Source of the DNA: a virus
Direction: 5' to 3' (one strand)
Virus record (IMG/VR): IMGVR_UViG_3300020603_000005
Coordinates: 1-64,000 of that record
DNA: 64,000 bases
Shown: positions 8,754 to 17,931 of the stretch, in pieces
Layout: every line of letters begins with the position of its first letter
How positions within the stretch are numbered: position 1 is the first letter of the stretch
Made by a program: the position numbers and the translations under genes
The notes under the pieces: generated by a model
What the model saw: the letters and a program-made list of their open reading frames with translations, nothing else
What the model was told of the DNA's origin: nothing
The model's database searches: none

Positions 8754-11294
8754 ATGGAAAACGAAAACAAGTGCTGTGGCGGTGTTTCATGTGGTTCGTG
8801 CGAAAAGAATATATACTCCTATCAGGAGGCCCTTACTGCAAGCACGGCCTACTTCGGTGGAGACGACTTGTCTGCAAAAGTATTCGTGGACAAATATGCC
8901 CTCCGAGACAGAAAGAACAACCTGCTAGAGAAGTCTCCGAAGGACATGCACTGGAGGATCGCAAAAGAGTTCGCACGCATAGAGGCTAAAAAGTTCAAGA
9001 ATCCGTATTCTGCTGAATTTCTTTTCAGTCTGATGGATCACTTCAAGTACATAGTGCCGCAGGGATCTCCGATGTACGGGATTGGCAACAACCAGCAATA
9101 CATCAGCCTGAGCAACTGCTATGTCATTGCATCTCCGCACGATTCTTACGGCTCTATCATGTCCGCAGACGAATGCCTGGTTCAGATCAGCAAGCGTCGT
9201 GGCGGAGTTGGCTTGAATCTTTCCAATCTCAGACCGAACGGCAGCCCCACAAGGAATGCCGCCCGAACAAGCACTGGCGTGATATCTTTCGCAGAGCGCT
9301 TTTCAAATTCCATCAGAGAGGTTGGACAGGCAGGTCGACGCGGTGCCCTTATGTTGACCCTTGATGTCCACCACCCGGACATCGAAGAGTTTACGGTTAT
9401 GAAGCGAGACCTGACAAAAGTCACCGGAGCCAACATATCAGTCATGCTGTATGATGATTTCTTGGAGGCAGTTGATAAGGGAGAAAAGTATGAGCAGAGG
9501 TGGCCATGCAATTCGGACGAGCCACAGATCAGAAAGAATGTCGATGCCAAGAAGATATGGCGCTTGATTGTTGAAAATGCACACCACATGGCCGAGCCTG
9601 GTCTTCTGTTCTGGGACAACATCATCAAGGAAAGTCCTGCTGATTGCTATGCATCTGATGGATTTGAAACAATCAGCACGAATCCATGTTCAGAAATCCC
9701 GCTGTCTGCATTTGACTCTTGCCGTCTGATGCTTTTGAATGCCTTCAGCTATGTTGAAAATCCATTCACCAGCAAGGCCAAGTTCAACTTCAAATTGTTC
9801 TCTGAGCATGTTGCCGTGTGCCAGAGATTGATGGATGATTTGGTGGATCTTGAGATTGAATGCATCGACAGGATCATTGACAAGGTCAAGAAGGACCCCG
9901 AGGAGCCTAAATTCCGCCAGCGAGAACTTGAGTTGTGGAAAGACATAAGAAATGCTGCCTCGAGAGGCAGACGAACGGGAACGGGATTGACTGCTGTGGG
10001 AGACACCCTTGCAGCTTTGGGCATGCCATACACTTCAGATGAGGGAATATCCACAATCACCAAGATATACAAGACCATGAAATTGTCTGCCTACAGGAGC
10101 AGCGTTGACATGGCGATGGAGATTGGAGCCTTCCCAATTTGGGACGCAGATAAAGAGTCAGGCAATCCGTTCCTAAAACGAATGAAGTCTGAAGATCCAG
10201 AGCTTTATGCCGACATGCAGAAATACGGAAGGCGCAATATCGCTCTGCTAACTACGGCACCATGTGGATCAGTTTCTATCTTGACACAGACAAGTTCTGG
10301 GATTGAACCACAGTTCATGGTTGCTCCATACATCCGAAGAAAAAAGGGGAACCCAGGAGACATTGGATTCCGATCCGATTTTGTTGACCAAAACGGAGAT
10401 CACTGGATGGAGTTTAAAGTGTATCCGCCAAAGGTTAAGATGTGGGTTGATGTCACAGGAGAGGACGACATCACCAAAAGTCCATGGGCGGGCAGCACTG
10501 CATCTGAACTTGATTGGAAGAAGAGAGTCAAGTTACAGGCTTCGGCGCAGAAGCACATAGATCACGCCATCAGTTCCACCCTAAATCTGTCGGCCGATGC
10601 CACAGTCGAGGCAGTTGATGAGATTTATAGAACTGCCTGGAAGGCTGGCTGCAAAGGTATCACCATCTATCGCGATGGGTGTAGAACTGGGGTACTTGTT
10701 GATGAAAAGAAGGCATCTGCTGAAAAGAATGATGAAATCATCAACACCAAAGCCCCAAAGAGGCCGGAAACTCTCGCTTGCGATGTTCATCACATTCAGG
10801 TGAAGGGCTCTCCATTCGTGGTGTTTGTTGGTCTTCTAAAAAGCAAACCATATGAAGTCTTTGCCCTTCCAAACAAATCAGATGGAGACGATAAGGAACT
10901 GATGGTTTCCAAGTCTTTCACTTCGGGACTGACAACGAAGGAGGCTAGAGGCAAATACAGAATCGATCTCGTTGATAAATATGACAGTAGACTGTCAATC
11001 AGCAAAGTGAATGACAAGGAGACTGAGGACGAGGCTGCTCTCACGAGGATAATTTCGACTGCTTTGCGTCATGGTGCAGATATACAGTTCATTGTTCAGC
11101 AACTTGAGAAGGTTCAGGGAGACATGAATAACTTCAGCAGATCTGTTGCACGAGCTCTGAAAAAATATATTCCCGATGGCACCGAGGTCACAGGAGAGAC
11201 TTGTGCCAGCTGTGAGACAAAAGACAAATGCAGTCTGATCAGGCAGGAAGGTTGTGTAACCTGCAGATCTTGTGGATGGACCAAGTGCAACTGA
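8754..11294 (+). CDS. nrdJ: Ribonucleotide reductase, class II (adenosylcobalamin-dependent)
   Basis: 846 residues, typical for NrdJ of the class II family that reduces ribonucleotides to deoxyribonucleotides using B12 and no separate radical subunit. Key blocks: LSNCYVIASP (first active-site Cys, about residue 123), KRRGGVGLNLSNLRPNGS, NPCSEIPLSAFDS (radical Cys and catalytic Glu, about residue 307; Ser replaces the common Gly), TAPCGSVSILTQTSSGIEPQ (about 500) and KGITIYRDGCR. The C-terminus has a Cys-rich tail (CASC, then CVTCRSCGWTKC) typical of NrdJ redox tails. ATG 8754 follows a GGAGA Shine-Dalgarno. No nrdB-like gene is nearby, consistent with class II. The dUTPase follows 8 bases later. 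Confidence 0.95.
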   Translation: MENENKCCGGVSCGSCEKNIYSYQEALTASTAYFGGDDLSAKVFVDKYALRDRKNNLLEKSPKDMHWRIAKEFARIEAKKFKNPYSAEFLFSLMDHFKYIVPQGSPMYGIGNNQQYISLSNCYVIASPHDSYGSIMSADECLVQISKRRGGVGLNLSNLRPNGSPTRNAARTSTGVISFAERFSNSIREVGQAGRRGALMLTLDVHHPDIEEFTVMKRDLTKVTGANISVMLYDDFLEAVDKGEKYEQRWPCNSDEPQIRKNVDAKKIWRLIVENAHHMAEPGLLFWDNIIKESPADCYASDGFETISTNPCSEIPLSAFDSCRLMLLNAFSYVENPFTSKAKFNFKLFSEHVAVCQRLMDDLVDLEIECIDRIIDKVKKDPEEPKFRQRELELWKDIRNAASRGRRTGTGLTAVGDTLAALGMPYTSDEGISTITKIYKTMKLSAYRSSVDMAMEIGAFPIWDADKESGNPFLKRMKSEDPELYADMQKYGRRNIALLTTAPCGSVSILTQTSSGIEPQFMVAPYIRRKKGNPGDIGFRSDFVDQNGDHWMEFKVYPPKVKMWVDVTGEDDITKSPWAGSTASELDWKKRVKLQASAQKHIDHAISSTLNLSADATVEAVDEIYRTAWKAGCKGITIYRDGCRTGVLVDEKKASAEKNDEIINTKAPKRPETLACDVHHIQVKGSPFVVFVGLLKSKPYEVFALPNKSDGDDKELMVSKSFTSGLTTKEARGKYRIDLVDKYDSRLSISKVNDKETEDEAALTRIISTALRHGADIQFIVQQLEKVQGDMNNFSRSVARALKKYIPDGTEVTGETCASCETKDKCSLIRQEGCVTCRSCGWTKCN

Positions 11295-11302
11295 GGATAT
11301 AA

Positions 11303-11785
11303 ATGTATCATAACATCAATGTTGCTTTTGATCTGAAGCATGTCATAAAATTTGAACTTGAGGAGGGGGCAACGCCTCCTCAAAAGGCCCACCCAGACGA
11401 CGCAGGATGGGATCTAGTGGCTCTTGACGATGGAGAGGCGACATTTGGTCTTGATGGATCGGTAGACCTCATCAAATACAACACTGGCGTGAAATGCGAC
11501 CCGCATGGTGCATATTTGCTTCTGTTTCCGCGCAGCAGTGTTTGCAAAACAGATTTGGTGATGGGAAACTCCGTTGGTCTTATCGATCCTGGCTACAGGG
11601 GTAACATAATTGCCGCCTTCAGACCAATCAGAAATCAAAACAAACCTGAAATGATGAAGAAATACAAGAAAGGTGACCGAATTGCTCAACTTGTACCCAT
11701 GATGCCCATGGTGGCAGAATTTGTGCGTGATTCCGTTTCCCGATCAGGGAGGGGATCTGGAGGTTTTGGATCAACAGGTAGTTGA
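11303..11785 (+). CDS. dut: dUTP diphosphatase (trimeric dUTPase)
   Basis: 160 residues. The five motifs of trimeric dUTPases are in order: DAGWDL (1), PRSSV (2), GLIDPGYRGNI (3, with the uracil-binding region), GDRIAQL (4) and RGSGGFGSTG (5, the mobile C-terminal arm over the active site). The enzyme hydrolyses dUTP to dUMP and PPi, keeping uracil out of phage DNA and feeding dTMP synthesis. It sits directly behind the ribonucleotide reductase, and its stop overlaps the next start (TGATG). Confidence 0.95.
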   Translation: MYHNINVAFDLKHVIKFELEEGATPPQKAHPDDAGWDLVALDDGEATFGLDGSVDLIKYNTGVKCDPHGAYLLLFPRSSVCKTDLVMGNSVGLIDPGYRGNIIAAFRPIRNQNKPEMMKKYKKGDRIAQLVPMMPMVAEFVRDSVSRSGRGSGGFGSTGS

Positions 11786-13590
11786 TGCCCGAATATTCCA
11801 AGGTCATTGTTGGGTACAATGCGGCCGTTTCTGAAAGCAAAGAACTGGCGCAGTTATATATTGCTGCCCTTGGCGCTTCCTCATCTAGGACTGTTCCACT
11901 AGACTGTTCAACAGAGCCAATTCTAGATTCTTATGAAGAATTCAGAAACACTATAGAGACTCCACTGAGAAACGCAGGAAGAGAAGGAGTCAGTGCATTT
12001 GTGCTTGGATTTCGGGTGCCAGTCGCGTTTCTTCACAATGGTGGATATGTTTCGTCGTGCTCGCGTTTGTCAAGCCCATACCCATTGGAACCAGGCAAAA
12101 GAAATCCTGCTTTCCATGCTTCTGGGAACATCAGATCATCAAAGTTGTATGAACTTGGGATTATACCAGTGTCATCCCTGGACATGCCAACTGTGGCTCA
12201 ATCGAGAAAACTGATTGATCAGGTCGTATCAAATCTTGTTGGTGTTGATGTATATGGGATCCTGCTCCTTGATCCATATCCTCCTCGAGGTAAGACAAGC
12301 GATTATTTGTCTCGATCTTTAGAAGAGTTTGAAAATGGACTTGCGCCTGACATGTTTCCTTCATACAGAAGGTCGGTGGAACAGCCAATACCCTATGACT
12401 CTTCGTTTCCCTATGTTTCAGGAGACAGCTTCTTTTATGGTTGGGGTCTGCAGGAGGCCAATGAATCTTATTTCGTTAGTGGATTTGACAAGAGGGCCAT
12501 ATTCGTAAATGCTGATGGTGGATCGTTATCGAAAGTCAGACCGTCCGACGGAGGATTTTCCCCGTGTGTGTCTGCTGCGTCTGCTGGTTATGGCTTTGTG
12601 ATTGGATCCGTTGGGCCACCACCTGCAGACATGATTGATCCATATATTCAGCAGGATCCATATGGGCAATACGATGAGTTTGGAGGGGCTCCGCATCCAA
12701 CATCCCTGTTCATATCAGTCGCAAACAAGGAAACATGTGGGGAGTCTTGGTGTCTTTCATCTCCTGCGTTGGACACGTCGTTCGGATGTATAGGATGCCC
12801 ATTTGGAAAATTCACCGTCAATAGGTCTGTGGCAACCCAGAAGCTGAATAGTGTAGAAATGCTAGAAGAAACCATGTTCATGCTGTCACAAATTGTGGCC
12901 AAGATGAACAGGAGCGGAAAGAAGATAGATGCATACCTAAATAGTTTTTTCACACCATCAACAGATGTCTCAGACGCTCTTTTTAAATTAAAAATGAGAG
13001 AAATTGTTACACCTTTTTCAACAGATAATGGAGTCGTGAGTACTAAAGGTAGTCTTTCTTTTTTGATGATAGGTTACAATCATTTTGTATCACAGATATC
13101 ATATGGGCAGTCAAATTTAAATATCGAACCATCATTCGTTGAGTTCGTCAGTAATGCAAATCAAAAACTATCTGGATCTTTCTTATCTTACACTCCAGGA
13201 GGCCCACAACTGATTAAGGAAATATCTGCACTCAATGTGGAGAAGCCTGGAACTTGGACTGCAGAGTTCCCACTGCAGGACATGAACGGAATGCTTGGAT
13301 TTATACACTTCCAAGCGAAGGTATACAATGAGGACGGAGATCTGATCGACGAGTTGAAAAGTTACAACAACCAGAGTAGATGGAAGTATGAGATATATTC
13401 AGGAAGGATGAAAGAAATACCTCTTTTGGGAGTATTCTCTGGAAGGGTCGGTGCAAACATCAGGATGATATCAGGAAATTCTGGATCTAGTTTGAAAATA
13501 TCTGAAAGAGGTCGGGTTATGATCAGACAAATTCTTGACAGAACAACGGTAGGCGAGTGGTTTGAGACCACCACCATAGCAACCACATGA
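11785..13590 (+). CDS. Large unknown protein, possibly TIGR03790-like
   Basis: 601 residues from ATG 11785, overlapping the dUTPase stop. The opening (VIVGYNAAVSESKELAQLYI, then EEFRNTIETPLRNA) and a later VDVYGILLLDPYPPRGK segment recall the TIGR03790 family of uncharacterised bacterial proteins, in which an alpha/beta core begins with a Y-N-x(3)-S-x(3)-A-x-x-Y pattern. A Cys-rich loop (CGESWC, then FGCIGCPFG) lies at about residues 310-340. The C-terminal 200 residues look beta-rich, like a carbohydrate-binding or virion domain. Similarity was judged by eye only. Confidence 0.6.
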   Translation: MPEYSKVIVGYNAAVSESKELAQLYIAALGASSSRTVPLDCSTEPILDSYEEFRNTIETPLRNAGREGVSAFVLGFRVPVAFLHNGGYVSSCSRLSSPYPLEPGKRNPAFHASGNIRSSKLYELGIIPVSSLDMPTVAQSRKLIDQVVSNLVGVDVYGILLLDPYPPRGKTSDYLSRSLEEFENGLAPDMFPSYRRSVEQPIPYDSSFPYVSGDSFFYGWGLQEANESYFVSGFDKRAIFVNADGGSLSKVRPSDGGFSPCVSAASAGYGFVIGSVGPPPADMIDPYIQQDPYGQYDEFGGAPHPTSLFISVANKETCGESWCLSSPALDTSFGCIGCPFGKFTVNRSVATQKLNSVEMLEETMFMLSQIVAKMNRSGKKIDAYLNSFFTPSTDVSDALFKLKMREIVTPFSTDNGVVSTKGSLSFLMIGYNHFVSQISYGQSNLNIEPSFVEFVSNANQKLSGSFLSYTPGGPQLIKEISALNVEKPGTWTAEFPLQDMNGMLGFIHFQAKVYNEDGDLIDELKSYNNQSRWKYEIYSGRMKEIPLLGVFSGRVGANIRMISGNSGSSLKISERGRVMIRQILDRTTVGEWFETTTIATT

Positions 13591-14075
13591 TCAGGCTAAC
13601 AATAAAACCAAGAACATTTTGGGAATCTTTGAGCGCGGTTGCTGTTATCAAAGAAGAGATGGTAGATGTATTAGGCTATCTGCCAAGACTGATATCCACT
13701 GTCTACAAAACAGACACCAACTATCTCAATTTTAGGTCGAGGTCTTTCTTGACCGGAATAGCCACCTTAGGTAGCGATCTTCAGAGGAGGATAGACACCT
13801 CTGTTCCAAGGTCAGCACACCTTTTCAAGGTTTTTTCTAAATCAGTGAGATCTAGTCACAAAATATCTGTTGCTGAATTCATGCGTGAAAACTTCATTGC
13901 ATGTCCAGCACTGGTTGCAGAAACACTTGCAAGAGCTTCTATGGAAAAAGACTTACCGATTGGAGATTCGTCCGCAGAGTGGAAAGACCTAAATTGCGGG
14001 GCTTCTGATATCTCAGCAGGAGAGTTCTCTTCAAGACCACTATCATGGTCTTGGATAGGGTCGGTCAATACCTGA
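13587..14075 (+). CDS. Unknown protein ending inside a convergent gene
   Basis: 162 residues, family not recognised, mainly alpha-helical with many Ser/Arg residues. It starts in an ATGA overlap with the 601-residue gene, so it is translated with it. Its last 33 bases overlap the end of the reverse gene 14043-14513, leaving no space for a terminator. Function unknown. Confidence 0.6.
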   Translation: MIRLTIKPRTFWESLSAVAVIKEEMVDVLGYLPRLISTVYKTDTNYLNFRSRSFLTGIATLGSDLQRRIDTSVPRSAHLFKVFSKSVRSSHKISVAEFMRENFIACPALVAETLARASMEKDLPIGDSSAEWKDLNCGASDISAGEFSSRPLSWSWIGSVNT

Positions 14076-14513
14076 GTTTGTGAACGCGCTGTCAAGCCGC
14101 AGTATGCTCTCTGAAAGTTCCCTCATCGTGTCCGAACTGCATGCCCTGCCAGCTTCAATAGAGGCCTTCTTCGTGGCAGAGACAGCCTGCCGCATGGCTT
14201 GAGCAAGGTCTGTCCCCCTAGATGCTTCAGACCCCCTACCTAGTTTCTTGGCCATCTCTATGGCAGCCATGTCCTCAGGAACATATTCTTCCATGTACGT
14301 GGCAAGTTGATTGGCCTGATTCTTAAGTTTTTCTATTTCCGTAACAAGACCAACTATGGTCGACTGCATATGTTCATTTTTTATGATCATGGCAGCAGCT
14401 AATGATATGGCGCTTTTTGTGTTGCTGATGCTGTCTGCTATGATCTGAGATTCTGCAGAAATTGGGACATCATGTTGAGCCCTGACAAGTTTGGTGGCAT
14501 CATTTATGGACAA
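14043..14513 (-). CDS. Unknown helical protein
   Basis: 156 residues, almost entirely alpha-helical, with a coiled-coil-like centre (LVTEIEKLKNQANQLATYM) and a Thr/Lys/Ala-rich second half. The start is TTG 14513, supported by AGGAG 8 bases upstream and overlapping the previous stop. It is the last gene of the three-gene reverse run 15585-14043. Function unknown. Confidence 0.55.
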   Translation of the reverse strand: MSINDATKLVRAQHDVPISAESQIIADSISNTKSAISLAAAMIIKNEHMQSTIVGLVTEIEKLKNQANQLATYMEEYVPEDMAAIEMAKKLGRGSEASRGTDLAQAMRQAVSATKKASIEAGRACSSDTMRELSESILRLDSAFTNSGIDRPYPRP

Positions 14514-15091
14514 GGCGGGGCTCCTGGACTAGTGCCATTGGCAGCTGATATTCTGTTGCTGAGGTTGCGGACTGATTCAAATAGCAATGACATTTGTGAG
14601 TCTGCGAATTTCTCTGCTTTTTCGTCAACCTTGCCAATTTCATCGGTATGTTTGTTGATGTAGATATTGTACGCATGTGCGAATGGACCAAATTTATAAT
14701 CAAAAGTACTTAAGCACCACTGTCTCCATGTATTAGATTTGGTTTTATAACCTCGAAGCATACCAATGCCTTGGCTATGCATATTCTGCAGCGCGTCTTT
14801 AATAGACTCGGGTATCTTGTGGCAGTTCGGTTCAGTGGCATCTATAAGAGAAACCATGTCTCTGGTGACCGAGGCAAGTTCTCGACCTTCCCTGTCTGTC
14901 ACTCCAGCCCGCTCAAGAGACTGCAACCCCTGCCCAAGCAGACCTGATTTTGCGTCCAGGTGGGTTCCTTTCCAGAAACTTCCCCACAGCGGATGGCTTG
15001 TCATCCTGGAGAATATGTCAAAACCACGAGACATTGACTCGCCGAGAGATGCTTTCTTTTCTGAATATGATTTTGATCTGATTTCTTTCAT
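14504..15091 (-). CDS. Unknown protein, middle of reverse run
   Basis: 195 residues, family not recognised. Mixed helical, with a Trp/Phe-rich section (PLWGSFWKG; TWRQWCLSTFDYKFGPFAHA). The ATG overlaps the TGA of gene 15088-15585 (CGATGA), so the two are translationally coupled. The C-terminus is short and disordered (NGTSPGAPPCP). Function unknown. Confidence 0.6.
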   Translation of the reverse strand: MKEIRSKSYSEKKASLGESMSRGFDIFSRMTSHPLWGSFWKGTHLDAKSGLLGQGLQSLERAGVTDREGRELASVTRDMVSLIDATEPNCHKIPESIKDALQNMHSQGIGMLRGYKTKSNTWRQWCLSTFDYKFGPFAHAYNIYINKHTDEIGKVDEKAEKFADSQMSLLFESVRNLSNRISAANGTSPGAPPCP

Positions 15092-15585
15092 CGGGAAAAC
15101 CTTTCAACAGCCAATTTGAATTCTCTACATGCCCTGTCAACTAGTGCAGAACAATTTCTGACATGATCGACAAAGTCTTGCATTTCAATGATCTTAATAA
15201 TTTGACCCAAAGAGGCTATCTCCCCAGCAGTGGCACGCCTCTGGGGTTCGTACAGGCTTTTTATCTTCATGTCTTTAGCCTCGGGACAAGACTTCCTGTT
15301 CTTCTTTTTACCAAAAAATATTGCTGGTTTTTCAAGCCTGACTTCAGTCATAATCAATGATTCTTCAATTTTTTCAATGATATTTTGGATCAGGAAGGAC
15401 AGAAAACTTCTGTCGTAATCTGTTCCTTCCGAACCATGCAGGTTCAAATTGACAAGATCATCTCTAGGGGTAGGGGGCAGAGGGTTATGATTGAAGATAT
15501 CGATACCAGATTTAATATAAACGATGGCGTCGTTGGCAATCCGTATGCCCATTTCTGTCAAAGTGTCATCTATGTCGTTTGGCAT
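15088..15585 (-). CDS. Unknown protein, first of reverse run
   Basis: 165 residues, family not recognised, mainly helical with one basic patch (FFGKKKNRKSCPEAKDMKIK). It leads the reverse run. The 45 bases between its ATG and the divergent ATG at 15631 must carry promoter signals for at least one direction, but no clear -35/-10 pair is visible. Function unknown. Confidence 0.6.
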   Translation of the reverse strand: MPNDIDDTLTEMGIRIANDAIVYIKSGIDIFNHNPLPPTPRDDLVNLNLHGSEGTDYDRSFLSFLIQNIIEKIEESLIMTEVRLEKPAIFFGKKKNRKSCPEAKDMKIKSLYEPQRRATAGEIASLGQIIKIIEMQDFVDHVRNCSALVDRACREFKLAVERFSR

Positions 15586-15630
15586 GTTCTTCTAGAGGAA
15601 TTTTCGACCATTACTAGCAAAATACCTTGC

Positions 15631-16227
15631 ATGAGTATATATAGCATTTCAAAAATTGCGCAACAGCAACAGCAGGGCGATCCCACAATGATTGCTATAC
15701 AGCGTCAAATAGTACAGATTCAGATGCAGTTGGCCAACTTGTCCAAACAGCCCAAAAATCCAAATCCGCAACTTGAGCAGCAGAGGCAGCAACAGATAGA
15801 ACAGTTGAAGGCCCAGTATCGGCAGTTGTTTGAAAAGCAAAGCAATTTTTCAAGAATCATACAAGAGAGAACCAGGTCCAGTATCCAGGAACAGATCAGG
15901 GCAATACTTGAGGGAGATGATGCCGTCCTGTCACAAATGAATGCAGATGATTATATTGCTGCAAGAAGTGCCTTCTTGAAAACCGTGCCACCAATTCAGA
16001 GGGGTGAAACAATTGAAATGTATTCGGACAGGGTGAGGGAGTACATCTATCGGTACAACACAAAGGGTGATCTTGTTGAACCGTACACAAAAATGGTCAT
16101 TAACGATATCAATATCAAAGCCGGCGCCGACAGAGATAGGGCACAAAAAGAAAAGGAGAGAAAGGACAATGTTGCAGCAGTAAGGGCTGCAAGGCAAGCC
16201 CAGCAGTCAGCAGCGAGAAGACGATGA
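15631..16227 (+). CDS. Gln-rich coiled-coil protein with K-I-A-Q motif
   Basis: 198 residues from ATG 15631. An upstream in-frame ATG at 15385 would run antisense through gene 15088-15585 and is unlikely. The N-terminus reads MSIYSISKIAQQQQQGDP, carrying the K-I-A-Q motif. Residues 20-95 are a Gln-rich coiled coil (QRQIVQIQMQLANLSKQ; EQLKAQYRQLFEKQ). The C-terminus is basic and Ala/Arg-rich (VRAARQAQQSAARRR). A scaffold-like or DNA-proximal virion role would fit this composition but is inference. Confidence 0.7.
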   Translation: MSIYSISKIAQQQQQGDPTMIAIQRQIVQIQMQLANLSKQPKNPNPQLEQQRQQQIEQLKAQYRQLFEKQSNFSRIIQERTRSSIQEQIRAILEGDDAVLSQMNADDYIAARSAFLKTVPPIQRGETIEMYSDRVREYIYRYNTKGDLVEPYTKMVINDINIKAGADRDRAQKEKERKDNVAAVRAARQAQQSAARRR

Positions 16228-16367
16228 ATCACGGCAATTGGTATAAGCAGGCCAAGAAGAAGGAGTATGACCCAAATCCTTGGGCTGTTTGCACAGTATC
16301 TGTCGGCAGAGATGATAAAAAGAAATACGAACGTTGCGTTAAAGATGTGAAGAAGCAGAGCAAATAA
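16224..16367 (+). CDS. 47-residue conserved-type small protein (NWYKQA...NPWAVCT)
   Basis: ATG 16224 to TAA 16365-16367, 47 codons, overlapping the previous TGA by ATGA. The first half, MNHGNWYKQAKKKEYDPN, carries the N-W-Y-K-x-A start seen in phage structural genes. The second half has the pattern NPWAVCTVSVGRDDKKKYERCVKDVKK, with two Cys residues spaced as in short phage and metagenome peptides of unknown function. A strong terminator follows 20 bases later, so it is the last gene of this (+) pair. Confidence 0.7.
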   Translation: MNHGNWYKQAKKKEYDPNPWAVCTVSVGRDDKKKYERCVKDVKKQSK

Positions 16368-16387
16368 GCGAGATCATAAGAAACAAC

Positions 16388-16424
16388 AAAAAGGGCATCC
16401 CATCAGGGAGCCCTTTTTGTTTTT
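16388..16424. terminator. Bidirectional rho-independent terminator
   Basis: AAAAAGGGC (16388-16396) pairs with GCCCTTTTT (16410-16418), and the inner TCCC/GGGA arms (16398-16401/16406-16409) extend the stem around an ATCA loop with one bulged A. A T-run follows on the (+) side and an A-run precedes it, which is a T-run on the (-) side. It sits between the convergent ends of genes 16224-16367 (+) and 16438-17430 (-). Confidence 0.85.
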
Positions 16425-16437
16425 AACGGATAATATC

Positions 16438-17430
16438 TTAGGTGCCCTGAGCAGATGATTGCTGAACTGCCTGAGACGCCGCAGCAGGAACAGATGCATA
16501 CCTGCCACTGTACATGAATTGCCCAGCTTGACCGTTATACTCAATCTCTGCCCAGAAAATGTTCTGTCCACGCGCAAACGGTCCGTAAAAGCCAGTTTCT
16601 GACACCTCGTTGTTTGGGAACCAATATTGCGGCTGGTCTGCGACAATCATCTGGGCGAGAACCTGATCGGAAACCTTGGGCGCAGACGGCATCTTTTTGA
16701 TGGCATCGAGCACGACTGCCAGTCCTTGTTCAACGAGAGACAGAAGCCCCACACCAGAACCGCCCTGCTGACCAGGAGTCGCAGCCTTGGGCTTTCCACC
16801 TGCATCTGCCTGCTGAGTAGTGGCCCCCTTGCCGCCTGCCTTGTCTTTCGCAGCGGCGGTGGATTGCTGTGAGTCGCTTGCGTCAGTTGTGTTGACTGAT
16901 GATGGGGTTTCTTGGGCCTTGGGCTGCTTCTTACCTGCAGGTTGTCTTGAAGGCTGATGTGTCGGCTGCTGAGCAGGCTGCGTCGGCTGCTGAGCAGGCT
17001 GCTGTAGGGCAGACTGAATCCTTTCCAACTCATATTTCAGTATCTGGATAGCCTTCTGTTCCCTATTTTCCCCTAATGGTTTGAGTCGCGGCTGAAGCCT
17101 GAATGCATTATCTATGGCGGACTCCCTATTTGAAAACAGTCCAGTTTCTGACATTTTCTTGATGTAATACTCAAGTAACTTTTTCTTGCTTGCGGGGTCA
17201 AGAGATTCGTAGTGCGGACCACCGATGGCGATGTACCATTCCTTGCCTCCATCAAGCCAACTCTTGGCTTCGGCGGCTATGGCAGCATTCTCTTTATCAG
17301 CAGCCATCTGGTTAAAGGATTGTGCCTGCTTTGAGCGTGCAATATCCCTGAACATGTCGAGAACCATGCTTGCCTCATTTGGGTCTGTGAGGGTGGTCAG
17401 TGGTCCAAAGCCTGTGTAAATTTTATCCAT
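16438..17430 (-). CDS. Low-complexity Gln/Pro/Ala-rich virion-type protein
   Basis: 330 residues from ATG 17430, chosen over an upstream in-frame ATG because GGGAAC precedes it at proper distance and the upstream start would overlap the next gene. Residues 1-130 are helical. A disordered linker follows with repeated PAQQPTQ and Ala/Lys/Gly/Gln runs (about 130-230). A compact C-terminal domain closes it (YWFPNNEVSETGFYGPFARG; FWAEIEYNGQAGQFMYSGRY). The terminal fold has counterparts by eye in the next gene (EVWTGPHQYSGQPVDMKW), suggesting related small beta domains. Function unknown. Confidence 0.65.
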   Translation of the reverse strand: MDKIYTGFGPLTTLTDPNEASMVLDMFRDIARSKQAQSFNQMAADKENAAIAAEAKSWLDGGKEWYIAIGGPHYESLDPASKKKLLEYYIKKMSETGLFSNRESAIDNAFRLQPRLKPLGENREQKAIQILKYELERIQSALQQPAQQPTQPAQQPTHQPSRQPAGKKQPKAQETPSSVNTTDASDSQQSTAAAKDKAGGKGATTQQADAGGKPKAATPGQQGGSGVGLLSLVEQGLAVVLDAIKKMPSAPKVSDQVLAQMIVADQPQYWFPNNEVSETGFYGPFARGQNIFWAEIEYNGQAGQFMYSGRYASVPAAASQAVQQSSAQGT

Positions 17431-17431
17431 G

Positions 17432-17920
17432 TTAAGTTCCCTGCCCTTGGTGGGCTCTAAGTTCCTGTGTCGGCTGCCACTTTCCACCTGTCTGCAGCGA
17501 AATGACCCACTTCATGTCAACAGGCTGACCTGAATACTGATGTGGACCAGTCCAAACCTCATATGAATCCTCTCCGACCTGAGTCGGAGTGGTTACCTGT
17601 GCTGCATTTGGATTGTATTGCCACGCTGGTTGTGCAACAGCCTGTTGTCCTTGCGACTGCTGAACCATCCGCTGAGATGTACTAGGAGCTCCCCACTGAG
17701 ATGTATCAGGAACTGTGCCCATGTTGCCAAGCGGAGCTGCGGCCACATTGTCCCTGGATGTTGCAGAAGGCCCCCATGCACGAATCGAGCCTGCACCCCG
17801 GGCTGCCATGTCCCTTGCTGATGGGGCCACTGGCTGGGCAGCGCTGCCAGAAAGACCAACATCACGAGCCCTCATACGTTGGGCTCCAGACACTTCAGAT
17901 GACTGAGCAACCTTATCCAT
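17432..17920 (-). CDS. Low-complexity protein with beta C-terminus
   Basis: 162 residues. The N-terminus MDKVAQSSEVSG contains the K-V-A-Q motif. Residues 15-110 are disordered and Ala/Gln/Ser/Pro-rich. The C-terminal 40 residues form a probable small beta unit (SYEVWTGPHQYSGQPVDMKW, then VISLQTGGKW). It ends 1 base before the start codon region of gene 16438-17430. Function unknown. Confidence 0.55.
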   Translation of the reverse strand: MDKVAQSSEVSGAQRMRARDVGLSGSAAQPVAPSARDMAARGAGSIRAWGPSATSRDNVAAAPLGNMGTVPDTSQWGAPSTSQRMVQQSQGQQAVAQPAWQYNPNAAQVTTPTQVGEDSYEVWTGPHQYSGQPVDMKWVISLQTGGKWQPTQELRAHQGQGT

Positions 17921-17931
17921 AGTGAATTGAA

